A stretch of 23,029 bases of DNA from the NCBI GenBank assembly GCA_037176905.1, contig JBBBWG010007102.1:1-23029 (forward strand). The letters are read 5' to 3'. The notes under the pieces were generated by a model, which searched no databases, was not told the DNA's origin, and saw only the letters and a program-made list of their open reading frames with translations. Position numbers and translations under genes: made by a program. This stretch comes from Azolla pinnata. Lineage: Eukaryota; Streptophyta; Polypodiopsida; Salviniales; Salviniaceae. Below, piece after piece: positions 1 to 12,604 of this stretch. Numbering within the stretch: the first letter of the stretch is position 1; every line of letters starts with the position of its first letter.

Positions 1-793
<793 letters not shown>

Positions 794-898
794 TGAGCCA
801 AAGCGGAGAACGGAGTGTCGATGAAAGCCGCCATGCTCAAGGGGACTCTTTTGGGATCAAACTTACGGAAGATATGCCAAGCAGAGGATGCCAGTATA

Positions 899-1262
899 AT
901 GCACAGATGCATAAAAGATGATGTAGAATCTCCAAACCGTCTGAAGAGCATAAGAACTTCGGCCCCCGAGTGCTTTCAAGACAATGTATTGGATGAACAG
1001 ATGCACACATGCATAAGATGATGTAGAATCTCAAAACCATCTGAAGAGCATAAGAACTTCGGCCCCCGAGTGCTTTCAAGACAGTGTATTGGATGAACAG
1101 ATGCACACATGCCGAAGATGATGTAGAATCTCAAAACCATCTGAAGAGCATAAGAACTTCGGCCCCCGAGTGCTTTCAAGACAATGTATTTGTCTGAACA
1201 GATGCACAGATGCATAAGATGATGTATGTCTCCAAACCATCTGAAGAGCATAAGAATTTCGG
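899..1262. repeat. Tandem repeat, 100-bp unit, about 3.6 copies
   Basis: The block containing GATGATGTAGAATCTC, CTGAAGAGCATAAGAA and GGCCCCCGAGTGCTTTC recurs with CTGAAGAGCA at 941, 1041, 1141 and 1241, exactly 100 bp apart. Copies 1-3 differ at only a few bases. The fourth is cut off after the AAGAATTTCGGC part. A short orphan piece, CATCTGAAGAGCATA, lies near 1658. The period is not a multiple of three, and the open frames across it simply repeat the same peptide in rotating frames, so it is unlikely to be coding. Confidence 0.95.
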
Positions 1263-2220
1263 CACTGTAGCGGCAACAGGCAACACATTATGTAGTGATC
1301 CTGAGGATGAACTCCTTGAGAGCTGGATTGTTTGCCCTGATCAAATGGGAGCTGTGTCGATGAGGATGATGAATTCCTCTATGTGTGCGTATAGCTTGAA
1401 GCACATCATTCGTATATCAGTGGAAATGCAACGCCATGAAGATCTTGTCCTCTTTACCTTGTAAATTAGAAACACATGGCACAGAAGTGGGATCTGTTTC
1501 CCCTCAGTAATGCTCACAAGATCTTGACTCGTCAAAAAGAATCGCGATGATGATTCTTTTTACCAGCATTGTTTTGCTATGGTTCTTCTCAGCAAATCAA
1601 ACGTTTCGATGCTTTGGCAAGCAGATTGTTTATTTCAAAGTTCAAGGACTTTTACTCATCTGAAGAGCATATCAAATACAAGCTCTGTGTTTTTCTGACT
1701 TCATCAGCAAATGTACAGTAGCTATTGGCTTGCAAAACCTATTTCTTATGTTCTAAAGAGAGGGAGCTAGCTTTTATTTATCGACAGCTTTGTTCATCGT
1801 TTCAGCTTTATCGACTGGAACCTGTACATTTTGTTATTGATCCACCAATCACAGCTAAATGGTGTTCATGCCATCAGTCAAATCTCCAAGCTGTTTGGAA
1901 ATGTTCCTACATATTGGAAAAATCAATGCAAACAAGTTCATTTGCTTGTGGATGTAGAAAGTTAGAAAGTGAAGCTACTGCTTTTCGATGTAAACGTGGC
2001 TCGATTCTTGCTCTGGAGAGTAGCATTATCCTACACGATGCATGGAATGGAAATCGAGGTGTGAAAATTGTCCTCTTTGTGCACTTCAATTTTCAAGTTT
2101 CTAATTCTAATTCCAAATCTAATAGAATCCATTTTGAAGCTCGGAATTCAATCCTCCAGAGTCGTGCATTCCCAAGTTTTGTCAAAAATGGACTCCATAT
2201 GATCTTCCAGCAATGTGGAG
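1263..2220. other. Intergenic, no gene recognised
   Basis: This AT-rich stretch lies between the PPR/tandem-repeat block and the 3' end of the next minus-strand gene. It holds one open frame of 207 codons on the plus strand (1725-2348), which has the irregular composition of chance translation and no family motif. I see no tRNA, transposon termini or clear promoter. Confidence 0.6.
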
Positions 2221-2708
2221 TTTATTTATTCCCCAAAAAACTCTTTCCGCTAATGCGAAAAATAAACGGAATACAAAAAGGGAGAAGCTTGACACTGCCC
2301 CAAAAAAAAGCTTTCATAAATTACAAATGCGCTCGCTCTCAAAATTGAGAAGGCCAAAATGTTTTTCCAGTCTCAAGAATCATAAGTGTACAATCGGGTG
2401 TCATAAAATGTGTTTCGGCAATGAATCGAGCAGCAATCCTGGTCAAATGGACCATGAACCTTTTACATCCGGAGAATTGCTACTTGTTACTACTACCATC
2501 ATGTAGATCTAAAAACAATGATGACTACTCTGTACACAGAGGACCATACCCATTTGCAGCCATTCGGTTAGAAAGGAACCTCAGGCGATGCCACAAGCAG
2601 TGTCTGTACACGGTTCCGCAAACAGCCGTTTCGAATTCATATTGCCCTGGGATGCTTTTCTTGTGTTTTGGTTCAGGGAAAAGCCTTTTGAGAGCAAGCT
2701 CGCGAAGC
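2221..2708 (-). other. Candidate 3' UTR of the minus-strand conserved nuclear gene
   Basis: Downstream (minus strand) of the stop at 2709-2711 there is no continuing frame. The plus-strand TTTATTTATT at 2221-2230 reads as overlapping AATAAA polyadenylation signals on the minus strand. This would give a 3' UTR of about 480 nt. Plant poly(A) signals are degenerate, so the end point is only a candidate. Confidence 0.4.
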
Positions 2709-5700
2709 TCACATCATCATGGCTAGGTCAGCCAAATCATCCATCGGCACATCAAGGCCCATGAACTCTCCCCCGGCATCAGGTAATCCTGGATCATCGA
2801 AGTCTAACCACGAATCCAGATCTTGGCCTTGACCTTCGAGGGCACCATTGACGACGAGGTCGTCCACTAAAGGGATCTGCAATTGGCTCAAGTCAACCGA
2901 TGCTTCTCCCCCTTCGGTTTGCACTCCCACGCCAGGGCCCGACGAAGATTCTGCTCTGACTCTTGCTCCCGACCTTTCGGAGGAGTCGTTTGGCTTCGCC
3001 AGCAGACCATTCACCGCCTTCAACAACGGAGCAGTCTTCTGGCGAGGCTTGGTTTTTGTCTTTCTTTCGCCTTTGATGGTGCCGCTGAGGCCGTGCCGAC
3101 TGCTTCCTTTGACATTGCTCCCATCTCTTTCCCTCTCGCTCCGCTTGCCCTTGTTTCCACATGGAACACTACTGGCGCCGCTAGCCACCACATCTTCTAG
3201 AAGCACCTCCCTCTCCTTCGACCGATTGCACCACATATCATCCTTTTCTCCCACTCTTTCTGAATGATCCTTTCCAGCTCTGTGGGTTCCTGGTGCATGG
3301 CAAATCCATCGCGTTCCCACAGCACCTGCATTCACCACAGGGAACACGATCGGTGGTCGATTCAAACGTGTTCCATGTGCAAAGAGCACGGCCACAAACC
3401 AAACTCTTGTAGGGCTTTTGAATGCCGATGATTTCTGTATGCTCAAAAGTTTTGAAGGGCTGGATGGATTCCATCAACAATAACAGCAAGCATTGATTCC
3501 TTTAACAGTCAAACGAAATCGGTAATTTTGCATTAAAAGGAACCCAAAGAAGAATGCTAGATTTTGAGACACCAGTCATTTTTATCTTCCTTTTCTAATC
3601 ATTTGCAGATAATATTAACCAGCCTTCCTTATGACTTGGCATTTAATGCATGCTTAAGAAAAGAATACGTATGTATGCCTATGTGTATTTAGAGTGCATT
3701 TAGTCCATGCACAGGAAAAGAATATATATAGAGAGCAAGAATTAATGGATTATTAATGATGTTGTCCCCTTTCCAGCTAAAAGAGAGGTCAGAAGCAAAC
3801 CTGAGGATTTCAGTTCCAGAGAGCCCATCAAAGATAGTCCAACCGAGTTTATACCAGCTTGGAACTCAGCAGTGTTCAGGAATGTTTTTGTTTCTCCATC
3901 TTTGGATGAAACACAAAGCAGAACTTCCCGTAGACCGGCTTCTGTGAAGCAACTCTCTCCGGTCTCAACAAAATGTTTCCACCTTGCCACGCATCTTTTT
4001 GCCATTGCCAATGCAGAGGCTCGCCCTGTCCTGGATGCTGCACTTTTATTGCCTGAAACTCCTAAAAGACCTCCACGAGTGCCCTGAACATATGAAGAAA
4101 ACATCATAAAACCATGGATATCGGAAGATCATCGCACTTGGGCATTCAGAAATATTCCAATGATGAAAGCTCTTACCAAACGTTTGGTGAATGCATTCTC
4201 CAAAAGCTTCCTCATACCCAATTGTTCTCGCTCTCTACACGGAGTATCAAAACACTTTCAATACAAACAGCATTTGAAACAAATGGTACAAAGAGGAAAA
4301 TAAAGATCATCACTCAACAACTGAGACAACTATAAGCAAGTTCAATCAGCAAAGATTATAAGCTCAAATTAGCACAAAATTATGGACTAAGTAATTATTA
4401 GCTGTATCAACAAGTTCTTGCAGCATCAATGGTCATTGACGAAGTACATAAATAATTGCAGAAGCAGAGTAGAACGAAGAACTCAAAACAAGAACCAATC
4501 ATCCAGCCTACCCAGCCTAACAAGACTTCAATATTCTATTGTGTTTCCACAAATTCTCCTATTGATCATATCCAATACCTTTCTTCAGCTTCTTGTGAAC
4601 TGGAAACAGCTTTTTCCAGTGTTGACAGCCTTGCTTTATTTATATGTACCTGTCTCTCTTAAAAGCTAAGATTTGGCTCAAAAAGAATTTCTGAGAATAG
4701 AGGACTCTTAGTTACAAGCATACCTGCTCTTTAAGATGAATGTAAGATTTCTTTAATTCATCTGCAATCTGATCATCTTCTCTCACCACAAAGTCAACCT
4801 AGGAATCATCCGCAGAGGCTTAAAACAAGATAGCGCAAATAGATATATGTAGAAAAAGAGAGAATCCAGGAGCTGTCTTAGAATAGACAATGCAAGGACA
4901 TACAGGTTCCGGATACAATCCAATACTCTGAAGTTCCAAGGCTATCCTGTCATCGAGCTTCAAGTCATGATATGCACCATCCCCGTTTTTTAATCCATTG
5001 ATGCCTGCAGCATGTCCTTCTTCTTTTCTTAGTTCAGAGTTCGCGAGGGATATTTGAGGTTCAAATTCTGAATCCCAATGCCTATGCCCATTAGAAACAT
5101 GGGAAGAATCATATGGTGATCTTTTTGACCGTACATTGTGCTTTCCCTTGTTACCTCTTCTTGTCTCTACTTCTGAATCTGAATCTTGTTCCTTCTCTAG
5201 GCCAGCTTGTTCACTGTCGCTCGGATCATGGTAAGACCCATCTCTGCTGAGACCCCGCGGATCAAGCTCTTCTCGACAAGCATCATCAATATCCTCTTCG
5301 ATGATGAGAGCTGATAGCAGCCTTTGGGAGAGAGGTAATTGTCTGGAATTGATCCAACCTCCAGTCCTGACATCTGCAACTTGTTCTTCTTTTAAATTGT
5401 TGAAGGCCAATGAAACTGCAGCTCCATTGACCTCTGAACCAGTCGTAACATTTGACACCTTAGCCATATCAGACGAATTGAGATACATTGGATTCTGCGA
5501 TAAACCAAAATGGATTGTATCACCTCCCACTTCCCCACTTGAGACTCAAAATAAATATGTAAACAAACCTTCTCAATGGCAGCATCACTTGTGAATAATC
5601 CTAGAAGTATTTCCTCCTCTTTAAATTCCTTGGCCTTAACCTGCGACAGACAACAGCGTGTTCTAAACAACAAGTTCAGAATATTGCCCATAATTAAAAT

Positions 5701-8700
5701 TACAAATAAAAGATTACTTGTATTCTCAGGCTCTCTCTTGCATCACGGGTTAAATAAGCGAAGAATGGCTCCATCTCTTTCCAGAACACACTGGAGCAAG
5801 CATGCACTACAAATAGGAAACACATTACACCACCGACAAGTTTATGCACCATTTAAATCTACAAAAAATGCAACCTACAGCTAGCATTTATAGAAGCTTG
5901 TACAGCCGCCATCAGCTCCTCATGATCATCATCAGATTCTGCTGGTACCAAACAGATGCATATGAGATCCCAATTTCTAAGAAAACATGTCCAGATTAGA
6001 CATAATGGCTTACTGCTAAAACATATCCAGGTCATTGGACATAATAGCTTACTGCTCCACCTACCTGAAATTTCACTGCCATTGAGGACCGGGCGTTTCA
6101 ATCGAGTTAAACCTTTACGGTCTCCTACTCCGCCCTTCTTTGAAGGCGGCCTCCCAGGTTTGCTGAAAGACAGGCGATTTATTATCTCAAAGAACGAAAA
6201 TAATGACACGTTATTTAAAATGTCAAATATTTTTTACAGTTGCATAAAATATGTTTGGACTTACACATCAGTATTCTTTTCTGGTTTCTCAAGACCTGGT
6301 CTCGCAATCTTCAATTGTTTCACGTTAGTGCTACCAGATTCTCCTTTCTCAACTTGAGATCCTACAGAGTTCTCCCTTACTGCAATTACAGCCCGCCCAC
6401 TCCGACCTTGTCTCCGTACCCCGTCTCCACCTTCATCTTTACCTACACGTGACTTTTTCCCAGTGCACAATAAAGGGGCTGTCTTTTGATTGATGGTAGT
6501 AAACCTAGATTCAGCATCCCCATGTTTCCTCCACTTCTCCTTTGATTTCATATCACCACCCTCTGAGTCCTCGCTCTCTGAGAGACCAGCAGGAGAAGGA
6601 GCTCTTTCTGTTTTTGGCTTCATTTGAGAAAGAACCGAGGAACTTGTGATCTTTTTCACAAGGCCAGAAACTGGAGATATGCTAAGGTTCGATCGGACAC
6701 CTGAAGGGACAGCTATACTATCAGCTTCAGATGAAGCACTTACGGCTTCTTCCTTGGCTGTACCAGTGGGAGTAACAGGAGGCGCAACATTTATTCTTCT
6801 CGCAATCCGCGGCATTTTCTGTGATCTTTGGCCCACCCATTGTGCTACAGGAGGAGATGAAGATCTTGTCGGTGTAGGTCTCTTCCGATTAGCTGGGAGT
6901 ACAGGGATCTGAGCTCTGTTTGGTGCTGCTGCTGAGTTGGAGGCAACGGAACGATCCCATACTTCAGCTGAGTGTGGTCGCGAAACATGACCCCCGGCAG
7001 GGTTTATAGGAATTGTGGATCCTGTTCGTGGTGCTCGTGCAACTTTTGCTTTACCTACCGTAGTTTGAATTACAAGTGATCCTCCATCTTTCTGTGACAC
7101 TCTGCAATGTAGTATAATGATGTAAGATCAAATTCATTGTTGAAAAACAAAGCTAAAAGCAGGTGTATGCCACATACTTGGTACCACCCTTAAGCATTGT
7201 TCGGTCTTTTTCTGGAAAAGGTAACCAATCCCCTTTTTCTCCAACAGAAGGCACATTATCAGATTCGTTCCTCATAGCTGATTTATGTATAGATACTATG
7301 CCATGCACAGGACCAGACCTGCTCCAGGTAACGTCTACTGACTAACTTCCACTTTAAAATGTGAAAAAAAACTCACACCTGAAGCTATAAACACATTCTC
7401 GAAAACCTCACCTGAAGCTATGACCTTCATTTGACCTTGGACGATTATCGGTGTTGGTTCGATGCTGAGCACCCCATTTATGATCCCGATCACTCTCAGC
7501 CACTCCAGTTGCAATAACACACTCCAATTTCGTTGCTGATCTTTTACCCTTTGTCTTCATCCTCTCCCAGCCTTCTGCATTGCTACCTTGTGCAAGACGG
7601 TCTTTTTCATCCGTCACAACCCCAAGCTTTATAGACTCGCGCTCTCGATCACCTATTCCAGATGATGACCTCTGAAAGTTGGGCATAGCCACGCGATTCT
7701 CAGGCTATAGAAAAAACATATAGTTATTCCATCTCAGTACTCGTAAGAACAATAAAGAAACAAAAGAGAAAAGGCATGAAACCAACATGATGTCCAGCCA
7801 TATAATATAGCCAAGCAAAGGCAGAGATAAGAGATATTTTAGAACATTATTCGACTCTTGTAACAACATACCCGGACATCTTGCATGGATGTTCGCATTC
7901 GTTTGTTTGGTACCCCACCTTTGATTTTCTCATCTGGTTTGGCCACGTTACCCTCTGAAGTGCTTGCATGACTTGGCGACGCACAAAAATTAATAGCCTT
8001 ACTAGCATTAGCAGAAGAATTTGCGGCAATTGATGGACGCTCCACTGAACCAGAAGTTACTGGCCTCTCAACACCAGGGGTTTCAGTATGTGGCCATTTT
8101 CGTAAAGCTGCATACTTCTCGAGCTTCATGAGTGCCTCGGACAATCCACGTGATCTCTCTCTAAACAATTGAAAACGAGTCACCAACCATCTCATATCAA
8201 ATTATGCGTACATGTTGCATGATCAAGCAAGCCACACATTATCAATGAACAAACCATGGCATGTTACATATTAAGCATAGATGATGGATTCACAATACAC
8301 CCACCTTGCACGGGTGGCATTTTCAAGCAGGCTTGATCTTATCCGTTTGAGTTCTTCCGCTCCCTGCTGCTCAAGAGGCTTTTGCTGCAAATTTCCATTA
8401 ACTTCCCCAACCGTGGCCATTGCAGCAACAGTTGCCTTTCTCAGCTCCAGTTGTCGAGCATATTTGTGTTCTCCAGATGATATCAAATCTATCGAAAGGA
8501 TTTGTGACATCAGTTGAACCTCTCCATGACTATTAGCACTAGATGCACTTGTAAAGGTTTGTCCTGATCCTCCTGGAGTAACTATTCTCGCACTTCCCTC
8601 ATGATTCTCACGAAAACTTGCTGACTTCTCAATGATTGGCCCACTAGTCCCACTAGAAAAATGGGGCCTGTGAGAACTCGAGTAGCCAAATGCAGCACTT

Positions 8701-8744
8701 TCTGGACTGCTGGATGTGAGTTCATATCGTGGATTGGCTGCCAT
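2709..8744 (-). CDS. Plant-conserved nuclear protein of unknown function (annotated elsewhere as SRRM2-like; At4g29790/At2g19390 family), 15 coding exons
   Basis: Coding exons in gene order: 8744-8305, 8160-7872, 7704-7412, 7321-7178, 7101-6265, 6162-6065, 5941-5879, 5806-5718, 5640-5569, 5494-4904, 4798-4724, 4649-4579, 4234-4177, 4083-3801, 3325-2709. All phases agree and the lengths sum to 4,020 nt, 1,339 residues. Start ATG 8744-8742 (MAANPRYELTSSSPES); stop TGA 2711-2709. Landmarks I recognise from this plant family: NKRMRTSMQDVR (about 230-243), SSSPPVAQWVGQRSQKMPR, GDGVRRQGRSGR, DDDHEELMAA, FWKEMEPFFAYLTRD (about 730), LQSIGLYPEP (about 965), a charged likely coiled coil (about 973-1040), ETGESCFTEAGL, and the acidic tail DLDSWLDFDD...MGLDVPMDDLADLAMMM. 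Low-complexity Ser/Arg/Lys sequence suggests a nuclear protein; the biochemical role is unknown. Least certain boundaries: the acceptor of the last exon (3325) and the upstream edge of the 4177-4234 exon. Confidence 0.9.
7376..7421 (-). repeat. Duplicated splice-donor region after coding exon 3
   Basis: CACCTGAAGCTAT occurs at 7376-7388 and again at 7409-7421 on the plus strand, 33 bp apart. On the minus strand both read ATAGCTTCAG/GTG, so each carries a usable donor. The upstream one (exon end 7412) keeps the reading frame. Use of the second would add 33 nt but bring an in-frame TGA at once (AGG TGA). Confidence 0.8.
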
Positions 8745-8886
8745 TATTTCCTGCCCTTTTCATGCACCTCTTGCTGATGCCCCAGACTTGAACCTAGTCT
8801 GTGACAGGATCCTCTATGAAATGATGGGTGATCATGTCACGTAGTTCAACCTCTTGAAGGGTCAACAGTGTGCCAGAACTCTGGTT
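8745..8886 (-). other. 5' UTR part of first coding exon, conserved nuclear gene
   Basis: The minus-strand sequence between a good acceptor (TTTTGTTATAG/AACC, boundary at 8886) and the ATG at 8744 is non-coding leader. It is preceded by a probable intron of about 1.1 kb. Confidence 0.55.
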
Positions 8887-10015
8887 CTATAACAAAATCG
8901 AAGCAAAGATGATGTTAGATTAACCATGTGTAGGCATAAACGCAAATACTAAGCAATGTACCCTCTAGCACCATGCACGTCTTGATCATTCCATTAGCAA
9001 GGCCTTAAATGAGAGAGTATGCATACGGTACCACGTATAAATATTCTCAAACAGCGCATCACCCATCACGAAATCTGGGCGATAGAGAGGAATAAAACAA
9101 TTGTAAACGAACACCAAAGCATTTGTTGGGTGAACGGATTAATGGTCTCTCACATGGTTCAAGCTACAACCCATAAATCATTCTGCATTGTCTTGTTCCA
9201 CTGCAGAAATCAAATAGTCAACGATCATTATATCTACACTGAGGGCCTTGCATAAATGTACCTAAAATAAAAACAAAATCCTGTTTTTTGTGCATTTGTA
9301 TGCAAAGCAAGCAGCTCTCAGACACATAGTTACAGTGTTAGAACACTAGTACACATGAATCGGGCAGACAATTTAGCATACATCTACAATGATGTCCTTG
9401 ATAAAGACAATCATCTTTCTGTTTACGAATTCACAGTCACAAATGCACAAACAAGACAACTTCTAGGGCAGCTTAACATAAGTCTAACGAAACAATCTTT
9501 TGAAACGCTAGCTTGACCAGATAAAAGACGGCTCACCTCGCGTTAACCTATTTATGTAGCAATGCACAAAGCAGTTCATCATAAAGCGAGCATGCTATGA
9601 CACATGCAGAACAGAAAAGTTTATCGGTGCATTCCAATGGGTAGTAGATTGGGCAGAATCAGCACTCCTTCTAGTGCAGATAACTCAAGACCAGCTAAAA
9701 CCGATCACTTGCTTGTGATAACATATCTACAGTGGCGACCTAGCAATTGCCTCAGCTAAAACGACATCAATCTCACCGAACTCGTGCAGCTGATGCGCAT
9801 CAAAGCAGCAGAGAAGCGGGGCGTGCATTTCTCCAGCCGTTCGGGAGCATATCAAGAGCGGAGGCCATCAGCTCCAAAGCAGGATCAGGATCGAGGATCA
9901 CGACGATTTGTCCCTCTTTTTCTTTTGGCACAGCTGTGCCAAGGCAATCGGCAATACGAAACCCTAAGAGGGCGAGCCCGCGAAATCAGAACCGGAGGGT
10001 TTCCCGACAACGTAC
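8887..10015 (-). other. Probable 5'-leader intron of the conserved nuclear gene
   Basis: This stretch is AT-rich and has no coding similarity on either strand. On the minus strand it starts at a donor (CTCG/GTACGT, exon edge 10016) and ends at the acceptor at 8886. Near its 5' end the minus strand reads CTTAGGGTTTCG, common in plant leader regions. A 78-codon open frame at 9019-9255 has no recognisable content. Confidence 0.55.
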
Positions 10016-10250
10016 CGAGAACGTTCTTGTCAGGGAGGAGGAGGAGGAGGAGGAGCGCGGATCGATCGGCTGCCGAAGAAGCGACGGAGCTCGAGGGAGG
10101 GGAAGGGGGAGAGCGGAACGCCAGAATTCGTGCAGGCGGAAGGGAAGGGATCGATCATCTGCTCCAGAAACACAGACGACAGACGACAGACGACAGAGAA
10201 CACAGACGAGACGCAGAGAAGAGAGAAGAGAGAAGAGAGAGAAAGAGGAG
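10016..10250 (-). other. Probable 5' UTR first exon of the conserved nuclear gene
   Basis: On the minus strand this is a pyrimidine-rich leader with CTC/TCC and CTCTT runs (plus strand GAGGAGGAG near 10036-10055 and AGAGAAGAGAG near 10213-10260) and three ACGACAG units near 10177-10197. It ends at a good donor at 10016/10015. The 5' limit is a guess based on the end of the pyrimidine-rich tract. The two plus-strand open frames over it (9747-10271, 9784-10281) are Arg/Glu-rich products of low-complexity sequence and are not accepted as genes. Confidence 0.5.
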
Positions 10251-10259
10251 AGAGAAAGA

Positions 10260-12350
10260 GGAGGGAGTTAAAACCATGTGATTAAGAGTGTAATTAAGCA
10301 CTTCTTATCTCCCTGATCCACACTAATCCTCTCCCACTGATCTCCTCACGCACTAATCCCCACTAATCCTCTCCATCGATCTCACCCGCCTGAGATATGC
10401 GTGCATGTAATAGATTAGATATCCGCGTATCTCAATGTCAATCACACGACCGATTCCGATCCCCTGTTGCGGAAAACCGCGTAATTAGCTGTGCGATTAA
10501 GCGCTTTTGGTTTCCCTGATCCACTAATCGATCCCACCTACAATCGATATATTCGGTGCATTCTCGACGTTGATCCAGGTTTCTGATCATGGCTTGCAGC
10601 CCGGTTTTGTTGGTTGCCTGATCTGATCTCGGGTCCGATTCCTGGAGTTCCGGTGATCGCGTTAAAACCCTCTCGGAAGACTTCCCATGTTTCGGAAATC
10701 TGTAAAAATAGAAATCGATCCGATCTAAATCTTTCCTTCCCTCTTCCAATCGAACGTGGTTACTGCTTGGATATAAGCTGCGCTGGTTGTTCCTCCGAAT
10801 CTGCGAGAATTAATAGCTTATCCTCCAAATGAAACAGTCGCTCGAAACTGACACAATTCTGATGGAGCAAGGCTCAACATCGCCTCTCAAATTTACAGTG
10901 AGCGGTACTTAGAAAGTGTTAAACCCGCAGATCATTAGTCTTCTGCCATCTCAAGGGTTTGTACGAGAGACAATTCTAAAGAACCGCCAATGTACTTGTG
11001 CAAAGAGATCAGAACGGAATACGTCCTTCACGAACCTTATCAAAGATCACCGACTAGCCATGACATTAACGAGCCTCGTCTCTTCACAATCTGCATGTTA
11101 TATCGTAATAACTGTGCATGCTAAATGGATTACGTTTTAATAACCATGTACCCAATCCCCCGCTTCATTAATTTGATGTCGCCTAGTCATCGAGATGTCG
11201 ACGATCCACAGCTTTGTTGCGAGGTGTGGTTGTTTGATAGATTATGTTTGCAAATACAGATGATATAGCTTGAATCGAGCTTACGAGACATGTCACAATT
11301 CAAAAACAAACTGCTTTGGGATTTTTTTCGACAACCCCTAACCATCAATCGCAATAGCTCAACAAGAGTTAAAACCACAAATCATCCAGTAATCCTAATG
11401 AACATAGCTTCTAACACTTTGTTCATAACATCTTAACTCCCCACCACAATTCATCTGCTTAAGCTTCAAGCTCTGGAATGCTAGGGCTGACTATAAATGA
11501 TAAGAGCAATCAACCAAGGAATTCTGACCCAAAACTTCTAGTAGATCCCGCATGGCTATCGTGACCCAGTATTCATTAGCATTACATATTCCATTGCACT
11601 GATAGCTAAGGTTAGATACAGTATTCCAAGTTCGCAACCAGAAAAACCTATAAACTCGAGAACATCATGGGCTCAAATCTTCATATTTGAACTATAAATA
11701 CCCACAACAGGAACCCCAATTTGTTCAAACAGATCTGAATATGAGCTAGAGTCTTCCAATTGATTTGCAATTCAATCCAAAGATCAAGTAGAAGAAGCAA
11801 CAGCATTCTGAGCCACAAGCTGTCCAGCACTCGCACAAACCAGACGATCAAGCCAAACCAGATCGCGTAAAGCAATAATGATTTCAGATTCGGTTTAATC
11901 TTAAACACCAGATACTAGGAGGACTTTCTGAACCTGGAAATTGACTTACCAAAGGAGCTAGTATAGTTTAAATAATTAGCCTCTTATCACCATTATAAAC
12001 ATCACATGTGAAAGTATAGTGTAGTATGAGATAGTCACCAACAGCCATGGATAATCCTGATGGCACGCAAATCCACTCTTAACAAACCTTCTGATTCCAT
12101 GTCCTCGGCTCAATCACATTAGCACCTACATTTCATCATATTGCTACACTGATCGTTCATATGCAATTTCCATCTCAGCGGACAGTTCAGTCTCAGCCTT
12201 GCTGCAATGACTCTTTGCTGATACACATGAAGCTCAGCAAGAATAAACACACATTCATTGGTTTCTGAACATAATTCATTTCGGCTATCTCTTTGACAAT
12301 GCTCGTCTCCTCGGACGAGAATTGTTCCAAATCTTTATGTCCAAATGACA
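10260..12350. other. Intergenic region between two minus-strand genes
   Basis: About 2.1 kb holds the promoter side of the conserved nuclear gene (right of about 10250) and whatever lies beyond the 3' end of the RS2Z gene. No open frame carries a recognisable motif, and I see no tRNA-like cloverleaf or transposon structure. The first 300 bp contain short ACTAATCC/CTCC repeats and a diverged duplicated block (see findings). Confidence 0.6.
10290..10542. repeat. Short diverged repeats upstream of the conserved nuclear gene
   Basis: TTAAGCACTT...CTCCCTGATCCACACTAATC at about 10293-10327 is echoed by TTAAGCGCTT...TTCCCTGATCCACTAATC at about 10497-10529. Between them ACTAATCC recurs at about 10322, 10351 and 10361, with CTCTCC after two of the copies. 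The copies lie just upstream of the inferred transcription start of the minus-strand gene. Confidence 0.6.
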
Positions 12351-12427
12351 ATACAATGCTGACTTTCTTTATTGAAATGCCTGCAACTCAAAACTACAGA
12401 TAACAGAGACTCTTTAAATTTTAATTA
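12351..12427. repeat. Left copy of 77-bp sequence flanking the assembly gap
   Basis: The sequence from ATACAATGCTGACTTTC to TTTTAATTA at 12351-12427 is repeated base for base at 12528-12604, directly on the other side of the run of N. Confidence 0.98.
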
Positions 12428-12527
12428 NNNNNNNNNNNNNNNNNNNNNNNNNNNNNNNNNNNNNNNNNNNNNNNNNNNNNNNNNNNNNNNNNNNNNNNNN
12501 NNNNNNNNNNNNNNNNNNNNNNNNNNN
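12428..12527. other. Assembly gap, 100 N
   Basis: Exactly 100 N, the conventional size for a gap of unknown length. It is flanked by two identical 77-bp segments in the same orientation, which suggests that two contigs overlap here and were not merged. Confidence 0.99.
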
Positions 12528-12604
12528 ATACAATGCTGACTTTCTTTATTGAAATGCCTGCAACTCAAAACTACAGATAACAGAGACTCTTTAAATTTTA
12601 ATTA
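12528..12604. repeat. Right copy of 77-bp sequence flanking the assembly gap
   Basis: Identical to 12351-12427. The TTTATT inside it (AATAAA on the minus strand) could serve as a poly(A) signal for the RS2Z gene to the right. Confidence 0.98.

Noticed and set aside
837-1288. Several minus-strand open frames with repeated MHLF/CLESTRGPKF peptides
   Set aside because: They are translations of the 100-bp tandem repeat in rotating frames, not a repeat protein.
1725-2348. 207-codon plus-strand open frame
   Set aside because: No family motif, chance-like composition, AT-rich context without splice or promoter support.
9747-10281. Two overlapping plus-strand Arg/Glu-rich open frames
   Set aside because: They arise from purine-rich low complexity that is the antisense of a pyrimidine-rich 5' leader on the minus strand.
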